Shown here in pieces: positions 33,769 to 43,930 of a stretch of 64,000 nucleotides of DNA. Numbering within the stretch: the stretch's first letter is position 1; each line of letters starts with the position of its first letter. The DNA comes from Atherinomorus stipes (taxonomy: Eukaryota; Chordata; Actinopteri; Atheriniformes; Atherinidae). The stretch covers positions 1 through 64,000 of the forward strand of contig JALJCO010007885.1 in the NCBI GenBank assembly GCA_023101725.1. The letters are read 5' to 3'. A program made the position numbers and the translations under genes. A model generated the notes under the pieces. The model was not told where the DNA came from. It saw only the letters and a program-made list of their open reading frames with translations, and did not search any database.

Positions 33769-34904
33769 CCGTACCATACCGTCTTCTTCCGCTTATCCGG
33801 GATCGGGTCCCTGAAGCAGCTGCCTAAGCAGGGAAGGCCAGACTTCCCTCACCCCGGCCACAGCTGCCAGCTCATCTGGGGGGATCCCGAGGCATTCCCA
33901 GGCCAGACATAGTCCCTCCAGCATGTCCTGGGTCTCCCCCGGGGTCTTGTCCCGGTGGAGACCCAGCAGGGAGGCATCCAGGAGGCATCCTGACCAGATG
34001 CCCGAGCCACCTCATCTGGCTCCTCTCTATGCAGAGGAGCAGCGGCTCTACTTTGAGTCCCTCCCAGATGACCGAGCTCTTCACCCTATCTCTAAGGAAG
34101 AGCCCGGCCACCCTGCAGAAGAAACTCATTTTGGCCGCTTGTACCAGCGATCTCATTTTTTCGATCATGACCCACAGCTCATGGCCATAGGTGAGGGAAG
34201 GAACGTAGTTCGACAGTTAAATCGAGAGCTTCACCTTCTGGCCCAGCTCCTTCTGCACCACGATGGACCGATGCAGAGTTCGCATCACTGCAGACGCCGC
34301 ACCGATCCGTCTGTCCGTCTCCCGCTCCATTTTTCCCTCACTCACGAACAACACCCCAAGATTCGCTTCCGATCTGGAGAGGACACTCCACCCTTTTCCA
34401 GGTAAGGACCATGGTCCCGGATTTGGAGGTGCTGATTTTCATCCCGGCCGCTTTACACTTGGCTGCAAATTGCTCCAGCGAGAGTTGGAGATCACGGCCC
34501 GACGACGCCAACAGAACCACATCATCTGCGAACAGCAGAGACTCGATCCTGAGGCCACCAAACCGGATCCCCTCAACACTTTGGCTGCACCTAGAAATCC
34601 TGTCCATAAAGGTTATGAACAGGATCGGTGACACAGGGCAGCCTTGGTGGAGTCCAACTCCCGTCGGGAATGGATTCGACCTACAACCGGAAATGCGGAC
34701 CAAGCTCTGGCACCGATCATACAGGGACCGGACAGCTCGAACAAGGGGGTCCGGCACTTTGTACTCCCGGACCACCCTCCACAGGAATCCCCGGGGGACA
34801 TGATCGAACGCCTTCTCCAAGTCCACAAAGCACATGTAGACTGGTTGAGCGAACTCCAATGCCCCCTCCAGGATCCCGAATGAGGTGGTCCACTGTTCCA
34901 CAAC
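33769..34904 (-). pseudogene. Rex3-like (RTE clade) LINE, 5'-truncated
   Basis: The minus strand encodes the palm and C-terminal part of a non-LTR reverse transcriptase. FVDLEKAFDHVPR near 34830 is motif A, FADD near 34520 is the catalytic box, and the basic tail with RWLGHLVRMPPG near 34010 is the C-terminal region. At least one frameshift separates the two halves. The 3' end (CGGATAAGCGGAAGAAGACG read on the minus strand) lies at 33769. An exact 11-bp duplication TATTCCTCATT flanks it (33758-33768 and 34905-34915), so both borders are defined. The plus-strand word CGGTGACACAGGGCAGCCTT near 34626 is typical of Rex3. Confidence 0.85.
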
Positions 34905-34915
34905 TATTCCTCATT

Positions 34916-35060
34916 CATGTTAATCAAACAAAATTACATATTAGTTGTCCAGAGATTATTCATGAAAGGCCTTTCATTGTCATTCATCCTCAAAGAAAAA
35001 TGTAATCCATATTTATAATACATTTGATCAAGATGTGCATAAACAAGCTGGGACTATAGG
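34916..35060. other. Short unique spacer
   Basis: AT-rich sequence between the Rex3-like LINE and the composite Tc1. Nothing is recognised. Confidence 0.4.
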
Positions 35061-35454
35061 TACAGTGGGTACAGAAAGTATTAAAACCCTTTTAAACTTT
35101 TTACTCTGTTTCAATGCAGCCATTTGCTAAAATAAAGAAAAGTTCATTTTAAGTCATTCATGTACACTCATCTTGACAGAGAAAAACTGAAATGTAGACA
35201 TTTTTGCAAATTCATTAAAAAAAGAAAAACTGAAATATCACAAAAGTATCAAAAGTATTACAAAAGGGTGAAAAGTATTCAGACCCTTTGCAGTGACACT
35301 CATATTTAACTCTCAGGCTGTCCATTCCTTCTGATTCTCCTAGAGATGGTTCTACTCCTTCATTGGAGTCCAGCTGTGTTTAATGAAACTGATTGGACTT
35401 GATTAGGAAAGGGACACACCTGTTTATATAAAACCTCCCAGCTCACAGGGAATA

Positions 35455-35750
35455 TAGAGAAAATAAGAATAATGGGGGGGAGGGAAAGGTGAGGGGGAGC
35501 TGAGAGAGAGAATTGGGGGGGGACAAAACTGGGGAAGGGGAGAAAGGAGGGGTTGCAGTAAAGAGGCGTGAGAGGCGGGGGTCCCTAAATATAAAAGGAG
35601 GGAGGGGGGGGAGACAGAAAAACTCTACAGACACTGCGGTTCAAAGCGGCAAAGGGAGGAGGTGTGGGAGGGGGCATGGGGGAGGGGGGTAAAGAGGACC
35701 CCAAGGATCCCGGCGAGGGAGGCAGGGGGAGGGGGGGGGGGAAAGTTCCA
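35455..35750. other. G-substituted block inside the Tc1, likely poor consensus
   Basis: The clean Tc1 text stops after 'CTCCCAGCTCACAGGGAATA' and resumes near 35745 with 'AAAGTCAACTATCACTGCAG'. The block between has about the length expected for the transposase N-terminus and keeps scattered matching words (GAGAGAATTG, GTTCCACAAAG), but most other bases are replaced by G. This is hard to explain by evolution and easy to explain by low-quality base calls. Confidence 0.7.
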
Positions 35751-36167
35751 CAAAGTCAACTATCACTGCAGCCTCCACTAATCGGGGCTTTATGGCAGAG
35801 TCAGTGCAAGACATATGAAAGCCTGCATAGTTTGCCAAAAAACACATGAAGGACTCCTAGACTGTAAGAAATAAGATTCTCTGGTCTGATGAGACCAAGA
35901 TTAAACTTTTTGGAGTTAATTCTAAAAGATATGTGTGGAGAAAACCAGGCTCTGCTCATCACCTGCCCAATACAATCCTAACAGTGAAACATGGTGGTGG
36001 CAGCGTCATTCTCTGGGGGTGCTTTTAAGCTGCAGGGACAGGACGACTGGTTGCAATTGAAAGAAATATGAATGTGGCCAAAGAACAGAGAGATCCTGGA
36101 AGAAAACCTCTTCCAGAGTGTTCAGGACCTCAGACTGGGCCGAAGGTTCACCTTCCAACAAGACAAT

Positions 36168-37901
36168 AGGTGCATTCGGACAGAGAGGTTCTAAGAATGC
36201 AGTTCCTATAACTACGCCTCCCGAGTTCAGTTATAAGAACTACCCTTCGCCTTCAGTGTGCATTCGCACATGAGGGAGGACGTTGTTAGGGACCATGTTT
36301 GACGCAATCGTTGCGACAGTGACAAATTTATTCCCCAGCAGATCTAATAGAAAACTGAGGTTTCTCATCTCTTTTAATCAAAGCTATTATGAAAGCTAAC
36401 TTACCAGCTTTCCCTCATCAGAGTCATATGTGTCATGTAACGGAACAGCCCCCCTGTTGGAGAGCTGCCCTACTAATGTCTTGTTTACGTTTCGTTGAAG
36501 TACGCCCTGACACTTAAGTGGACGGACCGGGATTTGTTCACTTAAGTGAACTTAAAAGTTTGTTCAACTATAAGTGAACAAACCCTTGTTTACCATTTCC
36601 CTTGTTTACCTTTTGTTGAAGTGCGCCCAGAACTTTAGTGGTGGGTCCGTCCACTAAAGTGTCCGGGTGGCAGCCACAGATTCTACTGCTATACTTTGCA
36701 GCTTTATTTGGGTTAATAAATTAATATGAAAAGAATTGCTTTTGGACATTTCAAAATAGTTATCGATTCGGGACGTGCACCATTTTAAAGGTGCCATGAC
36801 ATCAAATTTCACTTTTCTGGGGTTTTGGGTGTATAATATGATCTATTGTGCACTGATGAGGCCATGTGAATGTCAGAGTGAGAATCAAAGTTCCTGTTTA
36901 TGGTCTGTCAGCTTTGTCTCTGCTCAGAAACGGCTGAATAGACAGCAGCCTATCATTCTACGTAGTTCTATCATTCTACGTAATTTAATTGCTCCAATAA
37001 GAGCACACTATCAAGTAAACAGCCCCCCTCTCTCTCCTAACGGTTTATGCACCGTCCGCTCCCCTCCTCCCTGTCTGATTCAGCTTCATGTATGGAGCTA
37101 GTAGTAACTTCTCTGTAGTCAGGTCTGGATTTTCAAACAAATGGATTTAAAAGAAAACTTCTGCAGCAACACTGAGGGAGGGGGCCACAACCTTGTCATT
37201 ACCGTAGTTTTTTATTTTCTAAATGCTGTCTTGTCTGATAAACGTAGCTCACACTGTCTGAACTGCCCATGTTGCTAGCAGTTAGCCTTTAGCAAACTCC
37301 GACCGCAGCTTGACCTATATTCTCAAATAAGGTCATAGCGAAATAGTGTAGCCAATCAAAATGAAGTAACGTGGTCTCCGGGTAAAGCTCCATATCATCA
37401 CCGGACCCAACTGTATTACTGAGGAAGTGAGGTCTGGCGTTTCAAAACAATACTCCGCTGTAAAAAATGCCGTTTTTTTTCTTTGGAGTATTTACATATG
37501 CAGTAATGCCAACAACATAAACTAGTTTTTAACTGCTATGTCATCACTCCTTTAAACGATTTAATAATGAATTGTTACACTCCTATTGTAATAGTTCTAG
37601 TTGTTATTACCATCTCGGTAAACAGGTAAAGGGCTGTGAGACTTTTTAAATATGGCGAGGCAGAAGAAGCGGAGCTCACGCAAGGGGCGCGGCTTGCCAG
37701 TTCTGCCAATCACCAAACACCTACGTATTTCAGTTCCTATGGAACCCCGAAAAGACCCCGCCTCGGAGTAGGAGCTAAAAAGGTTATAGGAACTGAGGTC
37801 CGAGGTCCCTAGTTCCAATGTGTCTGAATGCGCAAAAAAACAGCCTGGTTCCCAAAAAGGTTATAGGAACTCAAAAAGGTTCCTTCAGTCCGAAAGCGTC
37901 T
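36168..37901. mobile_element. TIR element A inserted in the Tc1
   Basis: The left end AGGTGCATTCGGACAGAG and right end (read inward) AGACGCTTTCGGACTGAAGG are inverted repeats. AAT flanks both sides (36165-36167 and 37902-37904), and the bases outside join into uninterrupted Tc1 text. About 970 bp belong to element A; the rest is a nested MITE. Inside, near 36481-36535 and 36602-36665, a segment with GTTGAAGTRCGCCC and ACTTAAGTGGACGGA words is repeated. A partial second copy lies at 60477-60985. No transposase is recognised; a 3-bp duplication suits a Harbinger-like MITE. Confidence 0.7.
36789..37551. mobile_element. TTAA-flanked MITE nested in element A
   Basis: TTAA at 36785-36788 and 37552-37555. 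The ends AGGTGCCATGACATC and (inward from the right) AGGAGTGATGACATAG are inverted repeats. The second copy of element A at 60477 lacks this block at the same point, which shows the insertion directly. The interior is non-coding. Kolobok-like by target and AGG start. Confidence 0.75.
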
Positions 37902-38644
37902 AATGACCCTCGGCACACAGCTAAAATAACAAAGAAGTGGCTTCAGAACAACTCTGGGACCATTCTTGACTGACCCAGCCAGAGCTCTGACTTTAACCCA
38001 ACTTTGCATCTCTGGAGAGACCTGAAAATGGCTGTTCACCACCCAACCTGACAGAACTGGAGAGGATCTGCAAGGAACAATGGCAGAAGATCCGCAAATC
38101 TAGGTGTGAAACACTTGTTGCATCATTCCCTCAAGACTCGTGGCTGTACTAGCTCAAAGGGGTGCTTCTACCTATCACCATGTGTTATTTCAGTTTTTCT
38201 TTTTTTAATAAATTTGCAAAAATTTCTACATTTCTGTTTATTTCTGTCAAGATGGGGCGCTGAGTGTACATCAATGAGAAATAAAATTAACTTTTTTGAT
38301 TTTGGCAAAAGGCTGCAATGAAACAAAGTGTAAAGTTTAAAGGGGAATATGCAAATGCTTTTTTTGCTTTAAATACATGTGTTTGTGTTTTTGAGTGTTA
38401 GGAGTGCAGAAAATGCAAATTCATGCTCCCCCTAGGTTTCATATATATTTTTACTCTTTTTGGCCTGTATTGGTCGTTGTTTTCTCTATTCACTTTACGT
38501 TTTCTTTTCTATTACGTACAATATTTGCTGTGGAACTGCAAATAAGGTCATGGACTCCGGGTAACCAACTTCGTGAATCCGCAGTTTTTTCTCGTCGGAC
38601 TTTGTGTAAGTTAGCGATGCTGAAGTTGCAAGCGGAGAAGTAAA

Positions 38645-38837
38645 ATGTTCGGTTGTTGGGTGTTTAAGCCCACACAATTCTTACATGCCAGCATCAGAAC
38701 CTTTGAGTGCCTGGTTAAATTTTATTTTTATGGAAATGTACAACATAGTGGGGAAAGACTTGGTTTGCGCGAAGCACTTAAGGACGTTGCTTAGAACTCG
38801 CCAGTATAAGAGGGATTTGCGAGACTTGTCTGAATGA
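38645..38837 (+). pseudogene. THAP-type zinc finger relic of the Kolobok transposase
   Basis: An ATG at 38645 opens MFGCWVFKP. One frame over, the text continues AWLNFIFMEM and then DLVCAKHL near 38770, the W...C..H spacing of a THAP (C2CH) DNA-binding finger, and a stop follows at 38835. A frameshift separates the halves. THAP fingers are DNA-binding domains of Kolobok and P-type transposases and bind the element's ends. Inactive here. Confidence 0.55.
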
Positions 38838-39530
38838 GGGGTCAGTTCCATCTATCTACGGAAACGACGGACAAAGATAACGGTAAGGTCAAATAACGCT
38901 AAAATGACAGAAGCTTTAGTTTAGACGTGAATTGTGTTTGTGCTGATATGACGTTAGGTCATTGGTTGATATAAAAGCATTGTGTTAGCGCCTTAAGTTA
39001 GCTTTTAGCTGCCTCCTGAGGTATAACTACTGCATACTTTCAATAAAATTTTTGGCTTTGTGTTTTTGCCGGTTTTGTATGGAGAACACATGACCAAACG
39101 CATTCAGTTACACAGTTCTTCTTTACTATGTCGTGTCCATGTTTACTTTGCCTTTTTGTTTGTGTTCGTGTGGAAGAAAAATGCTGGACGAACATGTTCG
39201 AGTTAAAGAATGTGAGAATGCTTTGAAGTAGTAGACTGCTGAGGTGGAAAGGGAAGCTAGGGTAAAAGAGAAAGCTGATAGAAACTGCATCGGATGATGG
39301 AAAATAATATGGAGTGTGTCTGTAACTAATAGTTAGAGAAGGGAAGAGGAAGACGGCGGAGACAGTCGCAACATTTATTTATTATGTTTATTCTGTTAAT
39401 AAATCCGTACGAAGGATGATCCTGTCTGGTCTGCTGTTTGTGCTGGGGGAGAGAGGTTCTCACTGTAGGTCTGTTATACAGTACATGACACGTGAATGGG
39501 TTAACAGATGAAAGCTGAACAGCTCAGTGG

Positions 39531-39570
<40 letters not shown>

Positions 39571-40151
39571 AAAGTATTGCATGTAGTTTGTGTTTAATAT
39601 TGTAGCCGTGGAGAGTAGACAGAAATAACTCAATATATTTTTACTAAGAGTAGCAAGAAAATATTCCATAAAAAGAATACTTATGTACTGAGTAACTGAT
39701 TAATATGTGTTAATAACATTTGATATGTATTCTGAAATAATGTCACTAAATAACTAAAGGATTGTGTCTGTATCTGGTGCATTATTTATTTAAGTTTTTG
39801 TTCTATTTTATTGGTGAAGTTCCTCAGTGATTAGAGTAGCCAGAAAAAAGAGAAAACTAGTCATACTTCATAATAATATTATCTAAGTAAAAGTAAAAGT
39901 ACTTCCCCTAAAAGTAAATTGTTTTTTTTTTTTAAAGTTGAAGAAAATGTAACTGAGTAAATGTTGTTCGTTCCACCTTTGTCAGTAATATTAATAAAAT
40001 CATTACATCATTAAATGCTGTGAGGTAAATAACTGCATAGTTTAGTGTTATAATCCCTCAATTTGCTTTTTCCATATTAAAAATAATGTGTGTGTTAGAT
40101 AAGTTTTATGTTTACCACCGAAAACTAAAAATAATTTTTTTACTTTTATAG

Positions 40152-40308
40152 GCTGTCCTGGCGGCACTGCATTTCAACGAAAATGCTCAACGTCTGCAGG
40201 CTACTACCTCTCTGGAGGCCCATGTTCAGAATGTCTTTCCCCAAGTTCAAGAAGGGAGAAGGAACAGCAAAGCCGATCAAAACACCAGAAACCTTAGTAG
40301 TCCTATGA
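40152..40308 (+). pseudogene. Terminal exon of the Kolobok transposase
   Basis: A splice-acceptor-like TTTTATAG at 40144-40151 precedes AVLAALHFNENAQRLQATT, then with one frameshift FPKFKKGEGTAKPIKTPE, and a double stop at 40306-40311. The LHFNEN.....ATT and FPK.KKGE words are those I know from the C-terminal end of fish Kolobok transposases. AATAAA follows at 40339. The catalytic core between the THAP relic and this exon was not found; the intervening DNA is AT-rich and mostly non-coding. Confidence 0.65.
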
Positions 40309-40714
40309 TGAGTCATTATTCGTTGCTAACTTCATTTCAATAAATAAAATCTGGTTGGTGTTCATAATTTATTATGACTTCTTCTTACACCAGAATAAAA
40401 AGGAAAATTCTTGTAAGACCAAAAGCATAAAGCAAAGCAGCATGAAAAAATAACAAAATCAAAATAAATAAGGTAACATCACTATAAACAGCAGTGCAAA
40501 AGAACTAACTTCCAAAAGCTTCTTGCGAAAAATACGTTTTTCAAGTTATTTCTGTCATTAGATTACGTGGATGACATATGGAGTGGTCTTTGAGCAGGTT
40601 TCTAGGACCCAATTCCATTTTTAGACGAGGTTCAAAAGATCCACATCCCCCAACCCTCTCTCGCAGCATCCACGACCAGAAAGGCAACAGTGGTTTCTGC
40701 CTACGTCTCACGCT

Positions 40715-42477
40715 TCAATCCAGGGCTGGTCTGAAGCCCACATACTGCCCTGTCTCTGGTACTCCTGCCTTTCCTCATGACCAAAAGAGGGAGGACGACA
40801 CGCACTTTCCGACCGAGATAGCCCCAGCACCAGGACACAAAGCACCTGTAGGCACAATACCTGTACGACTAAAGCAAAATAAGTTACAAAAACTTCAGTA
40901 CAATTATTCAACTGTTTTTTATTCTTTGTTTGTTTTATAAAATTGTGTGTTTTGTTTCTACTGAGATTATAGTTTGTAAATTTGTGTTACAATAAAAAGA
41001 AAAGAAAAAAGAGTCAATTACTGTACAATTCCTCTGAGATTTAATGGTCCAAACTGTGCTTTGTAAACATTTTTGCATTCTGTAGTGAATACTGATTGAG
41101 ACACACAGGCTCAAATCCAGGATGATCCACCATGCATGTCAGTTCACTGGGTGCTTCCCCCATTCTGGCAGTAACCTAACAGGGGTATTTAATTCATTAT
41201 GGAGAAATGATAAAATAGTGGTCTATGTACTGTATTGGCTAATCACTCTTACCTTGGGAATTTCTCTACAGCATGTTTTCAACTTCTGTTGGCATTTTAG
41301 AACAGTTACCACAGGTACACCTAAATGCATAAATAGGATAAAGATAAACATGTTTTGAATTGCAAGATTAGAAAAAAGAAGTTGTCATAAGCATTTATAC
41401 ACAGTGAGCATCAGGACTAAGATATACATGGAAGATAAAAAGAGACAAAGGGGGAGAAGTTGTAGATACTATTTAATACTACTACTATGTCTGATTACAG
41501 GTCTGTTTTAAATATGGAAAACAGGCTATTTGATTGTAGAAATTCAAAACGATGTCTTAAAATTGTATGAGCCTTTTGTATATTTCAATCATTAAGAGAT
41601 CAACACAAAATATAATATGCTTGATTAAATTATTGCACATCTTTAATCGTGTATAACGACCATGAGCATCCTTTTGTGGGTGTTGAAAAGTAGTTTCTAA
41701 TGTACGGATCCTATAGTCCAACTACGGTTCATATTGGTCTCTGCCAGCTGCGTGACATTTGTTGCTAAGATGCCTTTTTAAGCGTAAAAAAGTCAGTGGT
41801 CCCATTTATCAATAGCGCGAAAATGAACGCACATCTGATCATTAAAATTATATTATGACTGTATCCACGTGTGATTTATAAAATGTTGTGTCTGACCAGA
41901 CAACAGAATCTACGTCAGAAATTTACCGTCATCCAGCTGTTTCTAACCTAAAGCAGCAGCAGCGCTGACGGATGTTTTTTTTTTTTTTTAGCTTGACTAA
42001 TGAAAGTTATCGTTTTTCTGTCCCTGTCTTGGCTCGATCCGACCCGCCTCCACCTGTCAGCGTTGCTACAGCTTCAGGGTAGAAACAGCTGGATGATGGT
42101 GGATTTCTGACATAGATTCTGTTGTTTTGTCAGACACAAACAATTTATAAATCACACATGGATCCAGTAGTAAGATCATTTTTATGATCAGGTGTGCGCT
42201 CATTTACACGCTGGTTTGATAAATGGGACCACTGACTTTTTTCCGCTTAAAATTGCGTCAAACCTGGTTTAGCGACAAATATTACGTCACTCGGCAGAGA
42301 CCGACTGTAGGTAGTTGGTAAAGATAGGGGAGTGTAAAATAAATTAGTTACACACCATTGCGATGCATTCATTTGAAGGCGTTGTTCTGCAGGTTCGTCA
42401 TCTTCATTCTCCTGCTCTGGGTCAGACTCTGGTTCGAACATGTAAGGCTGGATGGACAAGTCTCCAGTTGTCGACAT
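40715..42477 (-). pseudogene. Spliced P2X7 'ballast'-domain-like gene inside the Kolobok
   Basis: Four minus-strand exons fit one gene. Exon 1 (42477-42356) starts MSTTGDLSIQPYMFEPESD, is acidic, and ends in a GT donor. Exon 2 (41320-41253) joins in frame to give WCTCGNCSKMPTEVEN, then a frameshift before REIPK and a GTAAG donor. Exon 3 (about 41170-41041) gives CMVDHPGFEPVCLN. Exon 4 (40860-40715) gives YCAYRCFVSWCWGYLG and, one frame over, ETGQYVGFRPALD and a stop. The cysteine pattern, HPGF...CL, CAYRC..W and G.Y.GF motifs are those of the zinc-binding cytoplasmic domain of the P2X7 receptor. No channel part is present. Frameshifts show decay. Confidence 0.75.
41736..42302. repeat. Palindromic MITE, copy 1
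   Basis: GGTCTCTGCCAGCTGCGTGAC at the left is matched inverted at the right (GTCACTCGGCAGAGACC). The arms of about 260 bp pair along most of their length, including GTGGTCCCATTTATCA and AACAGAATCTACGTCAG. It lies in intron 1 of the P2X7-like gene. A second copy is at 61569-62302. No duplication was defined. Confidence 0.75.
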
Positions 42478-42837
42478 TTTTAAAAAACTTAGAGATGAAA
42501 AGTTTATCTGCCGGTAAATAATCGTATCACTGCTATAAAAACTTCAAAAATGGCCGAAAGGGGTGGAGTAGACCGCGGTGCGACCTGGAGGGGGTGGGGG
42601 CGTGAACTGTCTCACTTACATTTAAAGAGACCGCACCAAAACGAGTTGCTCTAAAGATGCGCCTCAGAACAGGACGGAACAAGGGTCTGTGAAGTTACAA
42701 TGACGAGGAATTCAGACCAAAGCATTGTAGTTCTACATTATATAGACCATAAATTAATCATTTATATGTGAAAAGGAAGGATTTAAAAGCATGATATGTC
42801 CACTTTAAGGGGTTCTGAATACTTTCCTTACCCACTA

Positions 42838-42856
42838 TATATTTATGTATGTATAC

Positions 42857-42909
<53 letters not shown>
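42838..42909. repeat. (TA)n microsatellite between two Tc1 ends
   Basis: About 55 bp of pure TA plus flanking TATG variants. The end of the composite Tc1 and the end of the next Tc1 both abut it. Confidence 0.9.
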
Positions 42910-42912
<3 letters not shown>

Positions 42913-43510
42913 TGCCCGGCCAAAAAAAAGTCGCCAACAAAAAAAAGGTCAAACATTTAACATTTCGTTGGACCGCCTTTAGCTTTGATTGCGGCAGCAT
43001 TCGCTGTGTTTCCAGAAGCTTCTGCAATGTCACCAGATTTATTTGCATCCCGTTGCATCAATTTTTCACCAAGATCTTGATGATGATTGTAGAGTCTGAC
43101 CACAGCACATCCCAAAGATTCTCAATGGGGTTCAGGTCTGGACTCTGTGGTGGCCAATCCATGTGTGAAAATGATGTCTGATGATCCCTGAACCATCTTT
43201 CACAATCTGAGCCCGATAAATTCTGGCATTGTCATCTTGGAATATTGCCGTGCCATCAGGAAAGAAACATCCATTGATGGAATAACCTGCTCATTCAGTA
43301 TATTGAGGTATCAGCTGACCTCATTATCTGAGCTCATACTGTTGCTGAACCTGGACCTGAGCAACTGCAGCAACCCCAGATCATCACACTGCCCCCACAG
43401 GCTCATACAGTAGCACTAGGCATGATGCTGCATCACTTCATCTGCCTTTCCGGCCACATTTCTTCCTGGAAGACGATGGTCCACTATCCTTCCAGTTTTT
43501 CATAATGTGT
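42908..43510 (-). mobile_element. Tc1 of a third family (minus), truncated by a degraded block
   Basis: The terminus TACACTGCCCGGCCAAAAAA is followed by the complement of a transposase gene: 'GGACCGCCTTTAGCTTTGAT' near 42970, 'CACATCCCAAAGATTCTCAA' near 43105, and the 'CCCCAGATCATCACACTGCC' region near 43375. The readable text ends near 43510 in a T-run block. The other end was not found. Indels break the frame. Confidence 0.75.
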
Positions 43511-43790
43511 TGGATTTTTTAGAACCTTTTTTTAGTTTTTTCTTCATCTTTTTATATTTTTTTATTTTTTTTATGAATTAATTTTTCCTTTTCAAAAAAA
43601 AAATTATTTTTTTCCAGGGATGGGGGTTGTCTTTTTGTAGGTTGGTAAGGAAAAAGAGAAGAAAATCTTTGTGCGGGGGGGGGGGAAAAATATTTTGTGG
43701 AGGGAAAGGAAAATGTGTGATGAAGTAATTAAGGAATGGGAGGGCTGTTCTTAGTTTAATTGTTTAGGTGGGGTGGGTGTTGTTTTGGTG
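43511..43790. other. T/G-run block, likely poor consensus
   Basis: The Tc1 text dissolves into T runs and then G/A text (GCGGGGGGGGGGAAAAA near 43673) right before a long AT/AG microsatellite. It has the same character as the other degraded blocks. Confidence 0.6.
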
Positions 43791-43792
43791 GA

Positions 43793-43930
<138 letters not shown>

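Larger units (their letters stand above)
38341..42804 (+). mobile_element. Kolobok transposon, 4.46 kb, two genes
   Basis: TTAA at 38337-38340 and 42805-42808 flanks the element, and the Tc1 text outside is continuous when it is removed. Ends AGGGGAATATGCAAAT and AGTGGACATATCATGC are imperfect inverted repeats. On the plus strand are a THAP-like zinc finger relic (38645) and a terminal transposase exon (40152-40308) with a polyadenylation signal at 40339. On the minus strand, convergent to it, is a spliced P2X7-ballast-like gene (42477-40715). A (TA)n microsatellite lies at 39532-39570 and a palindromic MITE at 41736-42302. All genes are broken. Confidence 0.8.
35061..42838 (+). mobile_element. 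Composite Tc1 element carrying nested insertions
   Basis: The left end TACAGTGGGTACAGAAAGTA and the right end 'CTTTCCTTACCCACTATA' (42824-42838) are the two inverted ends of one Tc1. Removing the inserts 36168-37901 and 38341-42804 leaves a normal Tc1 of about 1.6 kb. Transposase text on the plus strand includes the DDE region near 35890-36165 ('ACATGGTGGTGGCAGCGTCA') and resumes at 37905 with 'CACACAGCTAAAATAACAAA'. The N-terminal half falls in the degraded block 35455-35750. Substitutions and stops make the gene dead. Confidence 0.85.

Noticed and set aside
35443..35849. Proline- or glycine-rich frames on both strands
   Set aside because: They lie in the degraded block within the Tc1 and are products of false G runs.
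42849..43181. Frames through (TA)n and the adjacent Tc1
   Set aside because: The YIYIYI part is microsatellite and the rest is the antisense of a Tc1 transposase.
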